Numbered from the stretch's first letter, positions 1-10,960 are shown. The stretch: DNA of 64,000 nucleotides from Carposina sasakii (GCA_014607495.2 CP053163.1:2708716-2772715), one strand, 5' to 3'. The notes: a model not told the origin generated them from the sequence alone. Numbers and translations are program-made.

Positions 1-71
1 TAATTTCGACATTTTGTTTATTCTGTAGTTCATGCGTTGTAGTTGCGGATGGAGTCGCGGGCGACCACTAG
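1..71 (+). mobile_element. Helitron-like 3' end
   Basis: The stretch ends in GTCGCGGGCGACCACTAG followed by T. This matches the CTAG 3' terminus of the short Helitron family copied repeatedly in this window (for example 14,429-14,432 and, reversed, 4,678). A GC-rich stem lies just before CTAG, as expected for a Helitron end. The 5' part is either outside the window or decayed. Family assignment rests on the shared terminus. Confidence 0.55.
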
Positions 72-2015
72 TAAGATAAAAAAGGCTGATAGCATTGAAT
101 AATTACATATACATATTAATAACAAAGATATAAGTAACTATAAACATAACCTTTAGAAGCTAAAATTCATTTCCAAAGAGACAATACCAACAGTGGAATA
201 CAGTAACTACAGCTACTTACCCCACAGCGCTGTATTTTATTAAAATTCTTTATCAAACAGTAATGAAGTCGACTAAACAAGCGGCCTTTGTGGCCATTAT
301 GATTTTAACCCGGATAATACCCGGGGAAATGACGGCAAAAGAAATTTAATTCGCGTAACGATGAAAGGGTTACAGGGCCGGCATAAAGGGACGAATGGGC
401 CGGTCTCGCAGGATATTACTCGCCCCTTTTGCCCCTTTTTTGCTCTACATATTGATGTTAATGCTTGTAAAATTTTGACAAAATTGCGCTCCGTTTTTGT
501 GGTCGCCATTTTGATTTGAGTAATAAAAGCGGTAAGAGCGAGATTTTTTCGCATGAATTTGACTTTTAGTTGGGTTATTTTAGGTGCAATGTAGAGTTTT
601 TTTGTTCTTTTCGTGAATTAAGTGAAATAAATAAAAGTGGACCTTTTTGTCGAAAACGGTGAACAATAGAATAATATAGAATGTGCTGCAGTGAATCTAT
701 TTTGTCACCCTATTGGTTAGTTTAAAAATAACATGGTTTGAAGTAGATGGATATTAATATCAACAGCACATATTGCCTGTTCGCAAGAGGAGGATGAGGA
801 GGAGGAGGAGGATTTTTATTGTACGTAGTTAACTATCCGGTAAAAAAGACTTTTCGAAAATGCCTATACGGTGCTTTCTAAACTTCGCGTGGACGATTGA
901 CTATTAAAACTACCTTGTATGTACCTACAACGTACATGACGAGAATATAAACATTATATTTCGTAAAAATATAGCTGTACAGGTATATTGTAAATATAGA
1001 GTCGTTAGCCTAATGCGAGTTGTGAAGCCGGCTTGTTGGCCAACTCATTATGCAAATGTGCGTCGCAGTTGGCGCTAAATCACCATTTTTCTCCTTGGCG
1101 GCAAATTTATCGACTAGCAGTTTGTCAGCGACTTCTGCCGCATTTTTTTCCTTAAAATATTTTATTTTATTTTTGTCTATTTTTTTTACATTCTTTCTTT
1201 AGTACTTAAAATGTTTTGTAAATAAAATATTTGCATGCCACTAGTTTTAGCGGAACTTATTAGGTACCTATGTCTGATTTAATAAATGTAGGTACCCAAA
1301 ATTATAACTAGATTGTATGGTACAAGTTGAAATCGTTCTAAGCAAATAATTAAGCATTTCATTTTATATTAATCTAGAGAACTTATTTATGTATGTAAAG
1401 CTAATTACAACTACATAAAATAGTAACATAGAAAATCTCTCAAGAAAATGCATAGACTTCGTAAGTGAGTGAAATTGGTGGTATTAAAATTGATGGTATT
1501 GAAATTGGACTTAGTAGTGAAATCGTCCAACAAATTCGGTGTGACCAAAATGTGAAAAGACAAAATAGATGATTGTGGTTGCTCCCCTAATAATATACCC
1601 TTGTTTTTAATATCGCGCATATAAATAGTTTTCTAATGAAATCTTCAAGCACCATCCATAATTTTAAGAGAGGGTCCCAATTCACCCCTTTTCACTCTTA
1701 TATCTCAAGTTATAATTACAGAGGGGGGTTTTTAATATGTGTAAGGAATTCAAAATGGAGTCGTAGATAAATATTTGATAGCCATTAAACTTGTTGAAAA
1801 CTGATCTTCAAATTGTATTACATTAGCCGACGCATCTATTTTAAGTCCGCGTGAACTATACTCGCATTTATTCTGATGTATTAGCTATATACCTGCCAAG
1901 TTTCATCAAAATCTATTTATGAAAGAAATAGATCATCTATTCTATTTTATTATCTCTTTCTATTACCAAAATCTTGAAATATGGCATACTTAGGTAGAAA
2001 TAGTTGGGAGTATGA
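72..2015. other. AT-rich intergenic sequence with TE remnants
   Basis: No gene is visible. The stretch contains a purine-rich GAG repeat (787-813), an octamer-like ATGCAAAT at about 1,050 beside a CpG-richer patch, and a remnant at about 1,840-1,930 with the words GTCCGCG and CCAAGTTTCATCAAAATC. The latter recur inside other mobile-element debris at 2,600 and 33,450. Open frames here are short and resemble no family. Confidence 0.5.
787..813 (+). repeat. (GAG)n microsatellite
   Basis: A short run of GAG/GAT triplets on the + strand. It is not part of a recognisable coding frame. Confidence 0.8.
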
Positions 2016-2023
2016 AAGACATA

Positions 2024-2160
2024 CTGCGGTCACCAACCCGCCTGCCCAGCGTGGTGACTATGGGCAAAATTCCCCTGTGGCAGTAGCCTTGTGGCGTGCC
2101 CTGGGGGAGGCCTACGTCCAGCAGTGGACTGCAATAGGCTGATGATGATGATGATGATGG
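2024..2160 (+). mobile_element. 5'-truncated RTE-derived short element
   Basis: The + strand reads toward ...LWRALGEAYVQQWTAIG-stop and runs straight into (TGA)n. This is the extreme C-terminus and tail of the RTE-like LINE also seen at 42,416-42,770 and 43,190-43,375. The insertion is flanked by an exact 8-bp duplication AAGACATA (2,016-2,023 and 2,161-2,168), which shows it is a retroposition event. It entered DNA that continues as a Helitron end at 2,169-2,212. Only about 135 bp of the roughly 265-bp family consensus remain, so it is 5'-truncated. Confidence 0.85.
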
Positions 2161-2168
2161 AAGACATA

Positions 2169-2212
2169 GGCAACACTCTGTAGTCCACGCGGACGAAGTC
2201 GCTGGCAACAGC
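2169..2212 (+). mobile_element. Helitron-like 3' end remnant
   Basis: Contains TAGTCCACGCGGACGAAG, the subterminal hairpin region of the Helitron family at 14,401-14,432. The terminal CTAG is degraded to CTAA. It lies directly after the retroposed fragment at 2,024-2,160. Confidence 0.5.
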
Positions 2213-3204
2213 TAATATTTCTTAAAATAAGAACCTAAAAAGAAACAGTGAAACAGCGGATCCATGAATTTGTCCCGGAACCCTAAGAAAGTTTCAAAAT
2301 CCCCCCAGCACCATCTTTAGAAATATTTACATAACTCATTACCCTGCATCCATATTTAATTAGTTCTGCTTTCTTTTGTACCCCACTGCCGGTTAATGGC
2401 AGTGAATTTGGTACGAAATTCTGGAGTTAAAATTAATAAATTGAAGATAGGTAAAATCAATAAATTCAACTACTTCTGTTTCTGTGAGAAGCCTTCATTT
2501 TTAGCATTCGTTAAATAAACAAGTCCAATTATAATATAAGTTACTAGTGGACTCTGTGGTTGTGTGTATGTGTGTTATTCTGATATGTAAGCTATATTAT
2601 CGTAAAATTTCATCAAAATCCTTTCAGTACTTTTTGCGTGAAAGAGCAACAAACATCCTTACATAGGTACATACATCCTCACAAACTTTTGCGTTTATAA
2701 TGATATCACTATAACGAACTTCAGTATGAAACGATATCAATGTTACATTGCATCCCGCATCTCCTGCTCAACTTAACCGCGGATTGTAGCCAAAAAGAGA
2801 AATATTACTTTTTAGAGTTTTAATATAAAATGCTTACCGGGAGCACTCCTCAGGCCCGGTACCTGGGCAGGGTACTTGATATCGATTGCCATTTAATTCT
2901 GAAGGTGGACTGAAGAGGCCAAATAATGGTAATGGCTGTGCAAACCTTCATTACGATGTTTTAGCAAGTTGTTTGAGTTTTCCGATTTCATTTCTATAAT
3001 TTTGAGTACTGCTTTTTGATTGGTTAACGATTTTTAAGGGTCGGTCGGTATATGCTCATTGGACATGTTTTTTTTATTAGCTATATTTTGTAGTTCTGCT
3101 ATATTTTTTGTTTACTGAAAACACCTAGGTGCTTATTAGCGAAACTATTTTATTGCAAAAATAAGGTCAAAGTTAATTTACAACATTGCAATATTGTGTA
3201 TTTT
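2213..3204. other. Intergenic sequence with TE-internal debris
   Basis: No gene is seen. At 2,540-2,700 the words TTTCATCAAAATCC, TTTTTGCGTGAAAGAG and CAACAAACATCC match an internal segment of lepidopteran Helitron-type repeats; related text is at 33,440-33,520. A small hairpin (CACTGCC/GGCAGTG) sits near 2,384-2,404. The rest is unremarkable AT-rich sequence. Confidence 0.4.
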
Positions 3205-3315
3205 TTGGTCTAAAAAATTCAGTGACAACTTGCTAGTTCATCGCCGGTGAGGATGTCCCAGAATTCCTTAGTCGACTCTTACAACATAAACACAAGGAGA
3301 CGCAGCTGATCTGTC
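3205..3315 (+). repeat. Dispersed repeat, GTCGACTCTTAC family
   Basis: Shares the order GACAACTTGCTAG...TTCCTTAGTCGACTCTTAC...GCAGCTGAT with copies at 6,372, 21,320, 25,612, 38,700 (reverse), 50,935 and 63,778 (reverse). It shows no coding potential. The element class is unknown; the family is identified only by repetition within the window. Confidence 0.6.
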
Positions 3316-3599
3316 TCTCTTTCATCTACTAGCATTAACCACTGAATCATATAACGAAAATCGCCCTCGCTTATTGCGTTTGACCTAACAAAACTGACAT
3401 ACACACAAACATTACAAAATGGAACATAGAATCCATGTGATAAAATTAGTCGAACACCAACCAAACCCGGTTGTTCATCAAATAGCATACATAGGCAGGT
3501 ACTCTACCTACGTTTTGCTTTTAGTCTCTAAAATTTCAACCTAAACTTACTGGATATAAAATTGATTGTCATAGATTGTCTTAATCACGACCTATCAAA

Positions 3600-3786
3600 G
3601 TCACTTCCCACTGTCTGTGTGTCCGTTTGTATGCTTATATCTTTAAATTTACACAACAGATTTTAATGCAGTTTTTTAAATAGATAGAATGATTCAAGAG
3701 GAAGGTTTATATGTATATTTAGATACCTGCCCTGGCTTCGCACGGGTATAATGCCCTTTCGTGTACAAGTCATGGGCGGCTGCTAG
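3600..3786 (+). mobile_element. Helitron-like element, CTAG end
   Basis: Begins with text like CACTGTCTGTGTGTCCGTTTG and ends GGCGGCTGCTAG followed by T. It includes the words TTTTTTAAATAGATAGA and AAGGTTTATATGT, shared with 32,106-32,348. It belongs to a second Helitron subfamily, distinct from the GTCCACTAG type. It has no coding capacity. Confidence 0.55.
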
Positions 3787-4078
3787 TTATTATATGAATA
3801 GACAGAATGCATATTTCTATTGACAAAGCGCACTCGCATTCGGATTATGAAACTCAATAAGAGAGATCTGTCATAGTGATGGCTTCATGCTAGATAGAGC
3901 TATTAATAATTTTGAAATTAATAAATTAATAATGATGGAACGATTTCATAATGATATTGCTAAGATATTGCTAATCTCATATTATATGTAACTGTTTCAA
4001 TTCTGATAGGTACATCAATCTTTAAGTTAAGTTGATGTTTAATTTTAATATTGGATTTATTAATATTATTTCATTATA

Positions 4079-4338
4079 CAGGGTGTAACAAAAAGGGTAT
4101 GTTAAACGAAAAGCTATGTAAATAGCCCACTGTAGAGAACCTATCCACAAAATTTGAGACCCGAAATCACATGTTTATTTTTCCCGATAGTATGGAGAAT
4201 TTTTAAATATCTCAGGAATTTTCATACAATCTTGAAAAATAAAAATGTGATTTCGAGTCTCAAATTTTGGAAATAGGTTCACTATAGTGGGCTATTTACA
4301 TAGCTTTTCACTTAACATACCCTTTCTGTTACACCCTG
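4079..4338. mobile_element. Palindromic Tc1/mariner-like MITE, copy A
   Basis: A 260-bp near-perfect foldback element. It starts CAGGGTGTAACAAAAAGG and ends with the inverted CTTTCTGTTACACCCTG, flanked by TA on both sides. The two arms meet near 4,210. The TA duplication points to a Tc1/mariner-type transposase supplied in trans. Other copies are at 6,442, 43,519 and 47,848. No coding sequence is present. Confidence 0.85.
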
Positions 4339-4677
4339 TATTATATCATGTATTTATGTAATTTAATATTAAAACACATCAATTATTTTTAATTGTATTA
4401 GGCGTCACTCGTCGATGGACATCAATTATTTTGTACTTTCATATTTTGCGGGTTTATAGTTAATGTAATATTTTTTTAGTTTAGTATGCCAGAAGATATT
4501 TGGAGGAGCCTAAGCCTTATTACGTTTTTTTTTACAACTTGTGTTATTGATTTTACGTCTTCAATAAACAATAAGAAAATTACAGGTGCAAAAGTTTGAT
4601 GACGTTTAAAACTATAATTGGTTAGGTAATCGTCGTTTCGTTGAAAACTTTAGGAATTTTCAAAAATATGTTAAAGA

Positions 4678-5018
4678 CTAGTGGACGCCCGCGACTCCGT
4701 CCGCGTGGACTACAGAAAAAAGCCAAAATATCGAAATTATCCGGGATAAAAATATTTTCCCGGGATAAAAAGTAGCCTATATGTTAAGTGGGACTTGTCA
4801 CAATATATTCCTGAAAACTGCATCGAAATCGGTTCAGCCGTTTCTGAGATTAGCGTGCACAAATCCACATATAAACAGACAAACCGACAAACAGACAAAA
4901 ATTCCAAAAATCATTGTTTTGGGTACTATTGCGTTGATAATGGTATTCTATAATATTTTTTCTTATATATCTTCCATGAACAGACAGCGATCCGTAACAT
5001 TTTTATTGTATGTATAGA
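4678..5018 (-). mobile_element. Non-autonomous Helitron
   Basis: On the minus strand it starts TCTATACATACAATAAAAAT and ends in GCGGGCGTCCACTAG next to T, with a hairpin (GTCC...GGAC) close to the CTAG terminus. These are standard Helitron end features, and the element shows no TIR or TSD. It is 341 bp and non-coding. The internal region contains CAGACAAACCGACAAACAGA. Copies at 29,137, 35,276 and 39,081 share both ends and the interior. Confidence 0.8.
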
Positions 5019-5089
5019 AGATAAACCAGTGTTTTTACCTTTATTTCGAAATAAAATAAGGATGTACCTATTTATTTTATATCTATTAT

Positions 5090-5440
5090 GTAAGCGGTGA
5101 TAGCTCAGGGGTTAAGATGTGCACCTTCCAAGTGGGAGGCGTAAGTTCGATCCCAGTCACGGGCCTGTACAAATGAATCTATTTCATGTATATAGATTTT
5201 AATGTTGCAAAATTGTCACTTAGCTCATGCCTCGGAAAACACGTAAAACCGTTGGTCCTGCGCTTGATCTTTCTCCGGTCGTGTCGGCTTTCCGTCCCAT
5301 CGGACTATGAGAGTAACGGAATAGAGAGAGTGCATCTGTGTTTGCGCACATTGTGCACTATATATAATATCTCCTGCGTACCAGGCCAATATCCGTAGAG
5401 ATTGGTCGCCTTGGCCGAGATACGGTCGGAGATCATCATC
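5090..5440 (+). mobile_element. Full-length tRNA-derived SINE
   Basis: The 5' end is tRNA-like, with a pol III A box TAGCTCAGGGG at 5,101-5,111 and a B box AGTTCGATCCC at 5,144-5,154. About 270 bp of unrelated body follow, ending in (ATC)n. An exact 11-bp duplication ATATCTATTAT flanks the unit (5,079-5,089 and 5,441-5,451), so the boundaries are firm. The anticodon arm does not fold cleanly, so this is a SINE head and not a tRNA gene. Confidence 0.88.
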
Positions 5441-5451
5441 ATATCTATTAT

Positions 5452-5734
5452 TTAATGTACTTTATTGTGGATGATGTATGATGTATGATGATATACCTAT
5501 GGTAGCAGTTTCCCAGCTCGACTGTTCCCGAAAAAATAACTTAAAAAAATATTAAATGTTTATTATCTGTTCAGCATAACATCATCCCCCAACTCCCTGG
5601 GCTGGCGTGGGCTGAAGCCACCCTCGTGTCCAACCCTCGCACCCTGCAGGATTGGGTTACACGTGTTCTTGCATGTCAACCAGGGTATTAACAATGCTTA
5701 TGTGAATTGGGATGTTGTCAATAGTTTCTATATA
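5452..5734. other. Intergenic sequence
   Basis: AT-rich, with a small GAT/ATGATG run near 5,470-5,495. Words such as CCCTCGCACCCTGCAGG near 5,635 give a locally GC-rich patch. No gene or clear element is seen. Confidence 0.4.
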
Positions 5735-6159
5735 CAGGGTGTTAAGCGAAAAGCTTTTCCCACTATACAGAACCTTTTCCAAAATTTCAGCAACCATTTT
5801 TATTTTTCTTAAAGAATTCGAAGGGTGCATACTCTATACATCTAATAAAGTAAGTTTATGTTAAAAAAATGCTGGGATACGATGTAATTTTTTTTTTTTT
5901 TTAAATTACTTGATCGGGCGAAATTTATAGTGTCCAGTGCTAGTTTTTTCATAGACAGATATTAATTATTTCTCGTGAAAGAATCTCGCTACGCGCGTCT
6001 ATGGCCATTTGCAGAAAAACGCAGTCTATTTACTAAACTTTGCACCCTAATATCTTGGGAACTAGACACTTCCCAGGTATGCTTCCATGGAGAAAAATGA
6101 TCGTGATGATGAGGAGATTCCGTAGTTATCGGGAACATTGACGACCAAAAATCATCCTG
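5735..6159 (+). mobile_element. Chimeric Tc1/mariner-like MITE
   Basis: Flanked by TA. The left ~85 bp (CAGGGTGTTAAGCGAAAAGC...CCCACTATACAGAACC) matches the palindromic MITE family of 4,079. From about 5,815 to the end it matches the non-palindromic family of 39,296 and 59,248 (GCGCGTCTATG, CTTCCATGGAGAAAAATGAT, ATCATCCTG). It is therefore a recombinant of two families sharing CAGGRTG ends. A poly-T run lies at 5,889-5,902. It has no coding sequence. Confidence 0.75.
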
Positions 6160-6290
6160 TATACTTTTATCTATGTATTTATATATCGTAGCTTAGTACC
6201 TACCCACGACACAAGACCTTAGTGATCTTAGTGTGGGACTAAGTTAATTTGTTGTGAAGTATGTGAATATTTATTATTATTTATTAAGCA
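6160..6290 (+). mobile_element. SINE 3' fragment
   Basis: Matches the body and tail of the SINE at 52,381 (ATCTATGTATTTATAT...GCTTAGTACC...GTGGGACTA...TGTGTGAATATTTATTA). The tRNA head is absent. The chimeric MITE abuts it, so the MITE may have inserted into the SINE. Confidence 0.65.
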
Positions 6291-6371
6291 ATATGGCATA
6301 TATTATTATTTAGGCTAAGTATTTGGAATAGGTATACAAATGGTATCTAGTGCTCACCCCACAGAAGTAAA

Positions 6372-6770
6372 AAAATCTGTAACAAGTTGCTTACTCATTG
6401 CCTGAGAGAACGCCTCTGAGATCATTAGTTCTTATACTATACAGGGTGTAACAAAAAGGGTATGTTAAGCGAAAAGCTATGCAAATAGCCCGCTATAGAG
6501 AACTTCTCTATAAAATTTGAGACTCGAAATCACATGTTTATTTTTCAAGATTGTATGAAAATTCCTGAGACATTTAAGAATTCTCCATACTATCTGGAAA
6601 AATAAACATGTGATTTCGAGTCTCAAATTTTGTAGAGAGGTTCTCTATAGCGGGATATTTACATAGCTTTTTGCTTAACATACCCTTTTTGTTACATCCT
6701 GTATAGAAGGAGATGCAACTGATGTATTCTAGTGAATGAAGCACCGCTTCAGAAGAGTATAGGTTTAACA
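6372..6770 (+). repeat. Dispersed GTCGACTC-family repeat split by MITE
   Basis: The left part AACAAGTTGCTTACTCATTG...GAGAGAACGC and the right part GAAGGAGATGCAACTGATGT are halves of the family seen intact at 25,612 and 50,935. The palindromic MITE at 6,442-6,701 sits between them. Confidence 0.6.
6442..6701. mobile_element. Palindromic Tc1/mariner-like MITE, copy B
   Basis: A 260-bp foldback unit flanked by TA. The ends are CAGGGTGTAACAAAAAGGG and its inverse, with one change (CATCCTG). The arms carry GAAATCACATGTTTATTTTT and its inverted partner. It matches copy A in length and layout and lies inside a dispersed repeat. Confidence 0.85.
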
Positions 6771-7211
6771 TACCAAGAGCATTTATACAATAATTCCAAT
6801 GGAATTTAGTACGCAAACCTAAACTATATTTAAACTAATATAAACTGTAAGGAAGATACGATGTACCATGTCAATAGAGCTCTGTGATTGGACGATTTAC
6901 TTACTATCTTATCAAAGTAAAAAGCAGTTTAAATTGGAGAGATAGGGTTGGTTTTGTATGAGCAAGAAAATTGATATTTTCGACCGGTAATCCTGGATCA
7001 CTTGAGACATGTTTGAGATTTTGATTCGAGTTTGATATTGTATTTGTATAGAGTTGTTAAAGTATACTATTAATGTAGTACAGATAGAAATACTCTGTTA
7101 CCCTCGTTTTATAACTACTCCGGACTCAGACCCTTATCCTGATATCTAGGTATTATCTTTAGTTTGTTTTTGAGTGGATCAACAGTGCCAGCATTAAATT
7201 AATTATTAAAT
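6771..7211. other. Intergenic sequence
   Basis: AT-rich with no recognised gene, RNA or repeat that I could support. Confidence 0.4.
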
Positions 7212-7260
7212 ATAAAATTATTAATAAAGAAAATGGAAAAAATTCTTCACCCGAGTGGGA
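7212..7260 (-). mobile_element. Tail of tRNA-module retroposon, 5'-truncated
   Basis: On the minus strand it reads from the T-arm end CCCACTCGGGTGAAGAA through TTTCTTTATTAATAATTTT. This is the constant 3' end of the family at 10,966, 37,661 and 49,045. Only ~50 bp remain, so it is one rung of the truncation ladder. Confidence 0.65.
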
Positions 7261-7296
7261 AGGGAAAATTATTAAATAGTTAATCTTCTATGCTGT

Positions 7297-7545
7297 TCTG
7301 GGAGTAAAAGAAAAACGTATAATACTACAGCTGCTTCTCTTCCCGGGCATACTGTACAAGTCAGTAGAGGGACAAGAGGGTCTTGGTGTTTTGTAGGCGA
7401 TGGGCTGACCACCTGTCACTACTAACCGAACTTGTACATCTCAACTATACCCTCAAAATTGGTCAGAAGTGGCCTATGTGGTCCTATCGGCCCTTGGTGC
7501 TTTGCCTACCCCGTAAGGGATAAAGGCGTGATTATATGTACTTAT
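7297..7545 (+). mobile_element. ~250-bp short retroposon family, LINE-like tail
   Basis: A 250-bp unit starting GTTCTGGGAGTAAAAG and ending GCCTACCCCGTAAGGGATAA then AGGCGTGATTATATGTA. Reverse copies are at 59,634-59,882 and 62,216-62,477. The last ~35 bp resemble the end of the LINE fragment at 37,390-37,545. It has no tRNA head and no coding frame. Confidence 0.7.
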
Positions 7546-8017
7546 GTTTAAATAATTAATTTACTACGTATTTTATGTACCTACTATTTATACTTGTTGG
7601 GTAACGCTGTAAGCTGTTGGTTTTCTCAATAAATAAACTATGGAGTTAGACAATATTTTCTCATCAAATCCAACATTACTGGCTAGTTAACCGTAAAATG
7701 TGTGAATAATTTAAATCCTTGGTTTGGAAGTAAGATAACCTACTACCAAAATCAAATAATAATTTGTTTAGGACATCACATTGCGAAGAATAACTCTATA
7801 GAAATCCCCCGATCACTTTCAGTGGCGCACTCTCACGAAATACGAGTACCGGCTGTGACTTAACCGCGGGTTAAATTTAACTATCCGTCAGTATAGTGCC
7901 GACTTGCGTCACTGTAACTAATACGAGACGAGAGACTGTTAAAAAAAATCTTTATAAACTTTTAAAAAGTCTATGTAATAAATAAGGTAGCAGTATCCTA
8001 ATACCTGCAATATATTT
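7546..8017. other. Intergenic sequence
   Basis: No gene is seen. A mildly GC-richer patch lies at 7,815-7,930 (CACTCTCACGAAATACGAG...). There is nothing further to support. Confidence 0.35.
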
Positions 8018-8760
8018 AAATTTGGTCTATTCCGGTCCGATCCCTTAAACTAATCCCTTTTTACTTTAAATCCACAAAAAATTCCGGTCTAATACCAAAA
8101 CAATTTTTAGATTCCGGTCTGATCCCGTGGAGGTCTTTTTTAATGTATGTGTCAGAAAATAAAATAGGAAATAACAGAATGATTATTTATTTATTTATTT
8201 ATAACCATATTACAAAGCATTACAGCTTGCGCCAATGCGCCTTGAAATGTAGATATCATGATAACTTTAACAATTATAGGTATAATGTGCATTAAAATAT
8301 CAGATAAAAAAATAGGCATTCATGCTCACTCATTCACCATCTCACAGTATCTCAGACACTCACGACTCACAGACGGCCATGCACTCATAAACAGATCACA
8401 CTCTGGTGCTGATGATGATATTTCTACAATGATAATTACTAATGATAATTCTACAAGTTGTTTTATTGAAGAACGACGAAGTTAGAAAAATAAAATAAGA
8501 ATTAGTAAAATAGTCTCGATCTCTTAGTCAAAATCAACAATCATTCCAAAAATAATATTGTATGTGTCTACTGTTTTACTTGCTAACAATACTAAAAAAT
8601 CATTGAGAAGATACACGGGATCAGAACGGAATACAAAATAAATGCAATATTCATCTGATCCCGCGACGGGATCAGATAGGAATAAAATTATGAAATTAAA
8701 TAAAACGGATCCTTTGCGGGATCACTTGCTGGGATCGGAACAGAATAGATCTTAAATTTA
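8018..8760. mobile_element. DNA element with repeated ATTCCGGTCTGATCCCG motif
   Basis: The left end AAATTTGGTCTATTCCGGTC is mirrored at the right by GGGATCGGAACAGAATAGAT then CTTAAATTT. The motif ATTCCGnTCnGATCCC occurs three times inward of the left end (8,030, 8,082, 8,111) and at least three times inverted near the right end (8,615, 8,665, 8,732). Terminal inverted repeats with arrays of subterminal sites are typical of cut-and-paste transposons. I cannot see a clear TSD or assign a superfamily. The interior is non-coding. Confidence 0.6.
8171..8240 (-). repeat. (ATTT)n run, possible retroposon tail
   Basis: Tandem ATTTATTT followed by AACCATATTACAAAGCATT. On the minus strand this could be the 3' end of a LINE with a tetranucleotide tail, inserted in the element at 8,018-8,760. 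Evidence is limited to the repeat. Confidence 0.4.
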
Positions 8761-8959
8761 CCTATTAAACGTATTACCTACATTTATAGAATTAACAGTA
8801 ATAATTCATAATGTTTGAATAATATGTAATCTCCTTCATGATCTTTCCGTTCTGCCTATCCTATCTCAGAAACACAGTCCTTTGTATAATGTAGGTATGT
8901 ATGTAGGTAAGCGATACTTGACCAGTTTACAGCTATCGACATACATACATATATAAAAA

Positions 8960-9262
8960 TCACCCGGAGGTTTAGGCAGAGATCACGGGTCTCCATTTGC
9001 TACGATCCTGACACACCTCTTTCGCTTCATCTACTTTCATGATATTCTTCATGCACACTCGTCGGTTAAGGGTACTCTTGACCTGACCTTTCTTTGGAAT
9101 TTCACCAATTTGATTGGTGAAAGTCCGGCGAGGTCTTCCTCTTCCAACCCTTCCATCCACTCTTCCGTTGTACACTTTCTTTGTCAGTCTACTTTCACTC
9201 ATCCACATTCCCAAACCACCACAACATACCCTTCTCAATCTTCGTCACCACGTCCTCATATA
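8960..9262 (-). pseudogene. LINE C-terminal fragment
   Basis: The minus strand encodes about 88 residues including ESRLTKKVYNGRVDGRV, GRGRPRRTF and AKEVCQDRSKWRPVISA. This is a basic C-terminal tail of the sort found after the reverse transcriptase domain in insect LINEs. No RT or endonuclease motif remains. The same tail, more decayed, occurs at 37,390-37,545 on the other strand. The sequence then passes into TATATGTATGTATG, a probable tail. I infer a 5'-truncated dead LINE; the clade is uncertain. Confidence 0.65.
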
Positions 9263-9760
9263 TACTACACTTCTATCTGATCACCTCTTTTCTTATTCTA
9301 TCTTTCAATTTTTTACAGCTATCTACAGATATTTAATAATAGAGCCACAAAAATAATAAAGAAAAAATCAAATGTGGCATACAAATTCAAATCGAAAATG
9401 TCAGCTCATACAAAAATCAAGGACCACAACAAACGACCGGGAAACCCGACTCGCTTCTTTTTCATTTTTAATTAATATTTCCAGTGTGCCCGAATGTCAG
9501 CCATAATCAACCCTTACCAATAAAACTACCCCCGTATTTACCAATTATGTGTTTTTTTTTAATCTCAGAGGGTCAGTCAACATGACTGCCATGCGCTCTG
9601 CCAATGTCGGAAAGAACGACATTTTATGTAAAACTCTTGTTTAAAAACTCAATTTTACCTCGGTTATATTAACGTTTACTTCATAAAATAGTAATTAACG
9701 AATTCACATAAGTAGCAGTTGTCCAAGATTAATAATGGGCATCGTAAAAAATCGTATCAA
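9263..9760. other. Intergenic sequence
   Basis: AT-rich, with no gene or repeat that I recognise. Confidence 0.35.
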
Positions 9761-9774
9761 AACAATTTTCAAAA

Positions 9775-10146
9775 CGCAATTTATTCCTAATAATAAAAAT
9801 GTAATGCGGTTAAGCTCTGGAATGAATTACCCCACACGGTTAGAGATTGTCACACTGTTGGCACATTTAGGGAAAAGCTGAAGGATCACTACCTGTCCAT
9901 TATATGAGTATGCTGTCATTTGTTTTTTCTCCTTTTTTTTCTTAATGTAGTTTTGTAGTTTCTTAGAATTTGTTTAATTGCACATGTTACCCTGTTGTTA
10001 ACAATTTCTCTTTACTTGCTTGGCTTGCTGGAAGAGATCTCTGGTAGAGATAAGCTTGCCATTGTACATGCATCTCTTCTTTAATGTTGTATGCCATATT
10101 TCTTTTTGTGTATGTGCAATAAAGAATAAAGAAAGAAAGAAAGAAA
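9775..10146 (+). pseudogene. 3' end of a Jockey/CR1-type LINE
   Basis: From about 9,810 the + strand reads AVKLWNELPHTVRDC...FREKLKDHYLSII-stop, the characteristic C-terminal end of Jockey/CR1-group LINE ORF2 proteins. About 240 bp of 3' UTR follow, then AATAAAGAATAAAG and (AAAG)n. Nothing upstream encodes RT, so this is a strongly 5'-truncated copy. The class comes from the C-terminal motif; exact clade assignment needs a search. Confidence 0.75.
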
Positions 10147-10960
10147 AACACTTGAACATTATCACATAGAAATAGTAATATCGATGTAATTTCCAAAACA
10201 GAAAGCTGATAATCATATCGCCAAGTCCATGCCCTTGTTTGCCTGTAAACGTTTCTTTATTAAGACATCAATGAAAATATTTAACTAACAAAGCTTACGG
10301 TAATAGGTAAGTATTTTAAAATAACGATATAATACTTTACCTTTGACAATTCCTCTTTAACTTTTAACAAATCAAGTGATTTTGGGGAATATTATTTCAA
10401 ATTAGTCAAAACTTATTTAGACAAGAGAAAAAATTATCAAGGGTAGAAAAATAAACTGGAATCATTTTCATTCCCAGCAAACTTTCTCGCAACCCCCAGC
10501 CAACTTCGCCGATAAAAAGGCTAGCAGCATAATTATCATCCCCAAAATGTCAATAGCTCATTAAGGCCCTTTGGACCTCTATATACAACCCCTTGTTAGG
10601 GGTAGTTATTATTTTTAATCCCTTAATGGCGGTCCAGATTTCATTACGAGGGTTGGAATGATTAGAAGGGCGGGTTTTTTCGTCCATTGAAGGGTTGCAA
10701 TGGAGTGTATGAATTTCATATAGATTTTAATATGACATTATTTTTAAAATAAGTCAATATTATATTTTTATGATGGCACATGTGTTAACCTCTCTACACA
10801 CATAGCTCTCAAATAAAGCACAGTAAACAAGTGTCTACCTAACCTACTGTTTAAATTCAGTGTTTTAATAGTTAGCAAAATAATGTCAATAAATATAAGC
10901 TGCAAGAATTGCAATACACATTAACATTGAGATTTAAACATATGAAATAATAGTACTTAT
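10147..10960. other. Intergenic; AAGGGTT-rich unique patch
   Basis: No gene is seen. Between 10,500 and 10,700 lie short runs such as CTCATTAAGG, CCCTTGTTAGGGGTAG, TTAATCCCTTAATGG, CGAGGGTTGG and GAAGGGTTGC. They do not resemble any repeat in the window. A conserved non-coding or regulatory segment is possible but unproven. Confidence 0.3.

Noticed and set aside
1047..1080. POU octamer ATGCAAAT as evidence of an enhancer
   Set aside because: An 8-bp word is expected about twice by chance in 64 kb on two strands, more in AT-rich DNA; no supporting cluster here.
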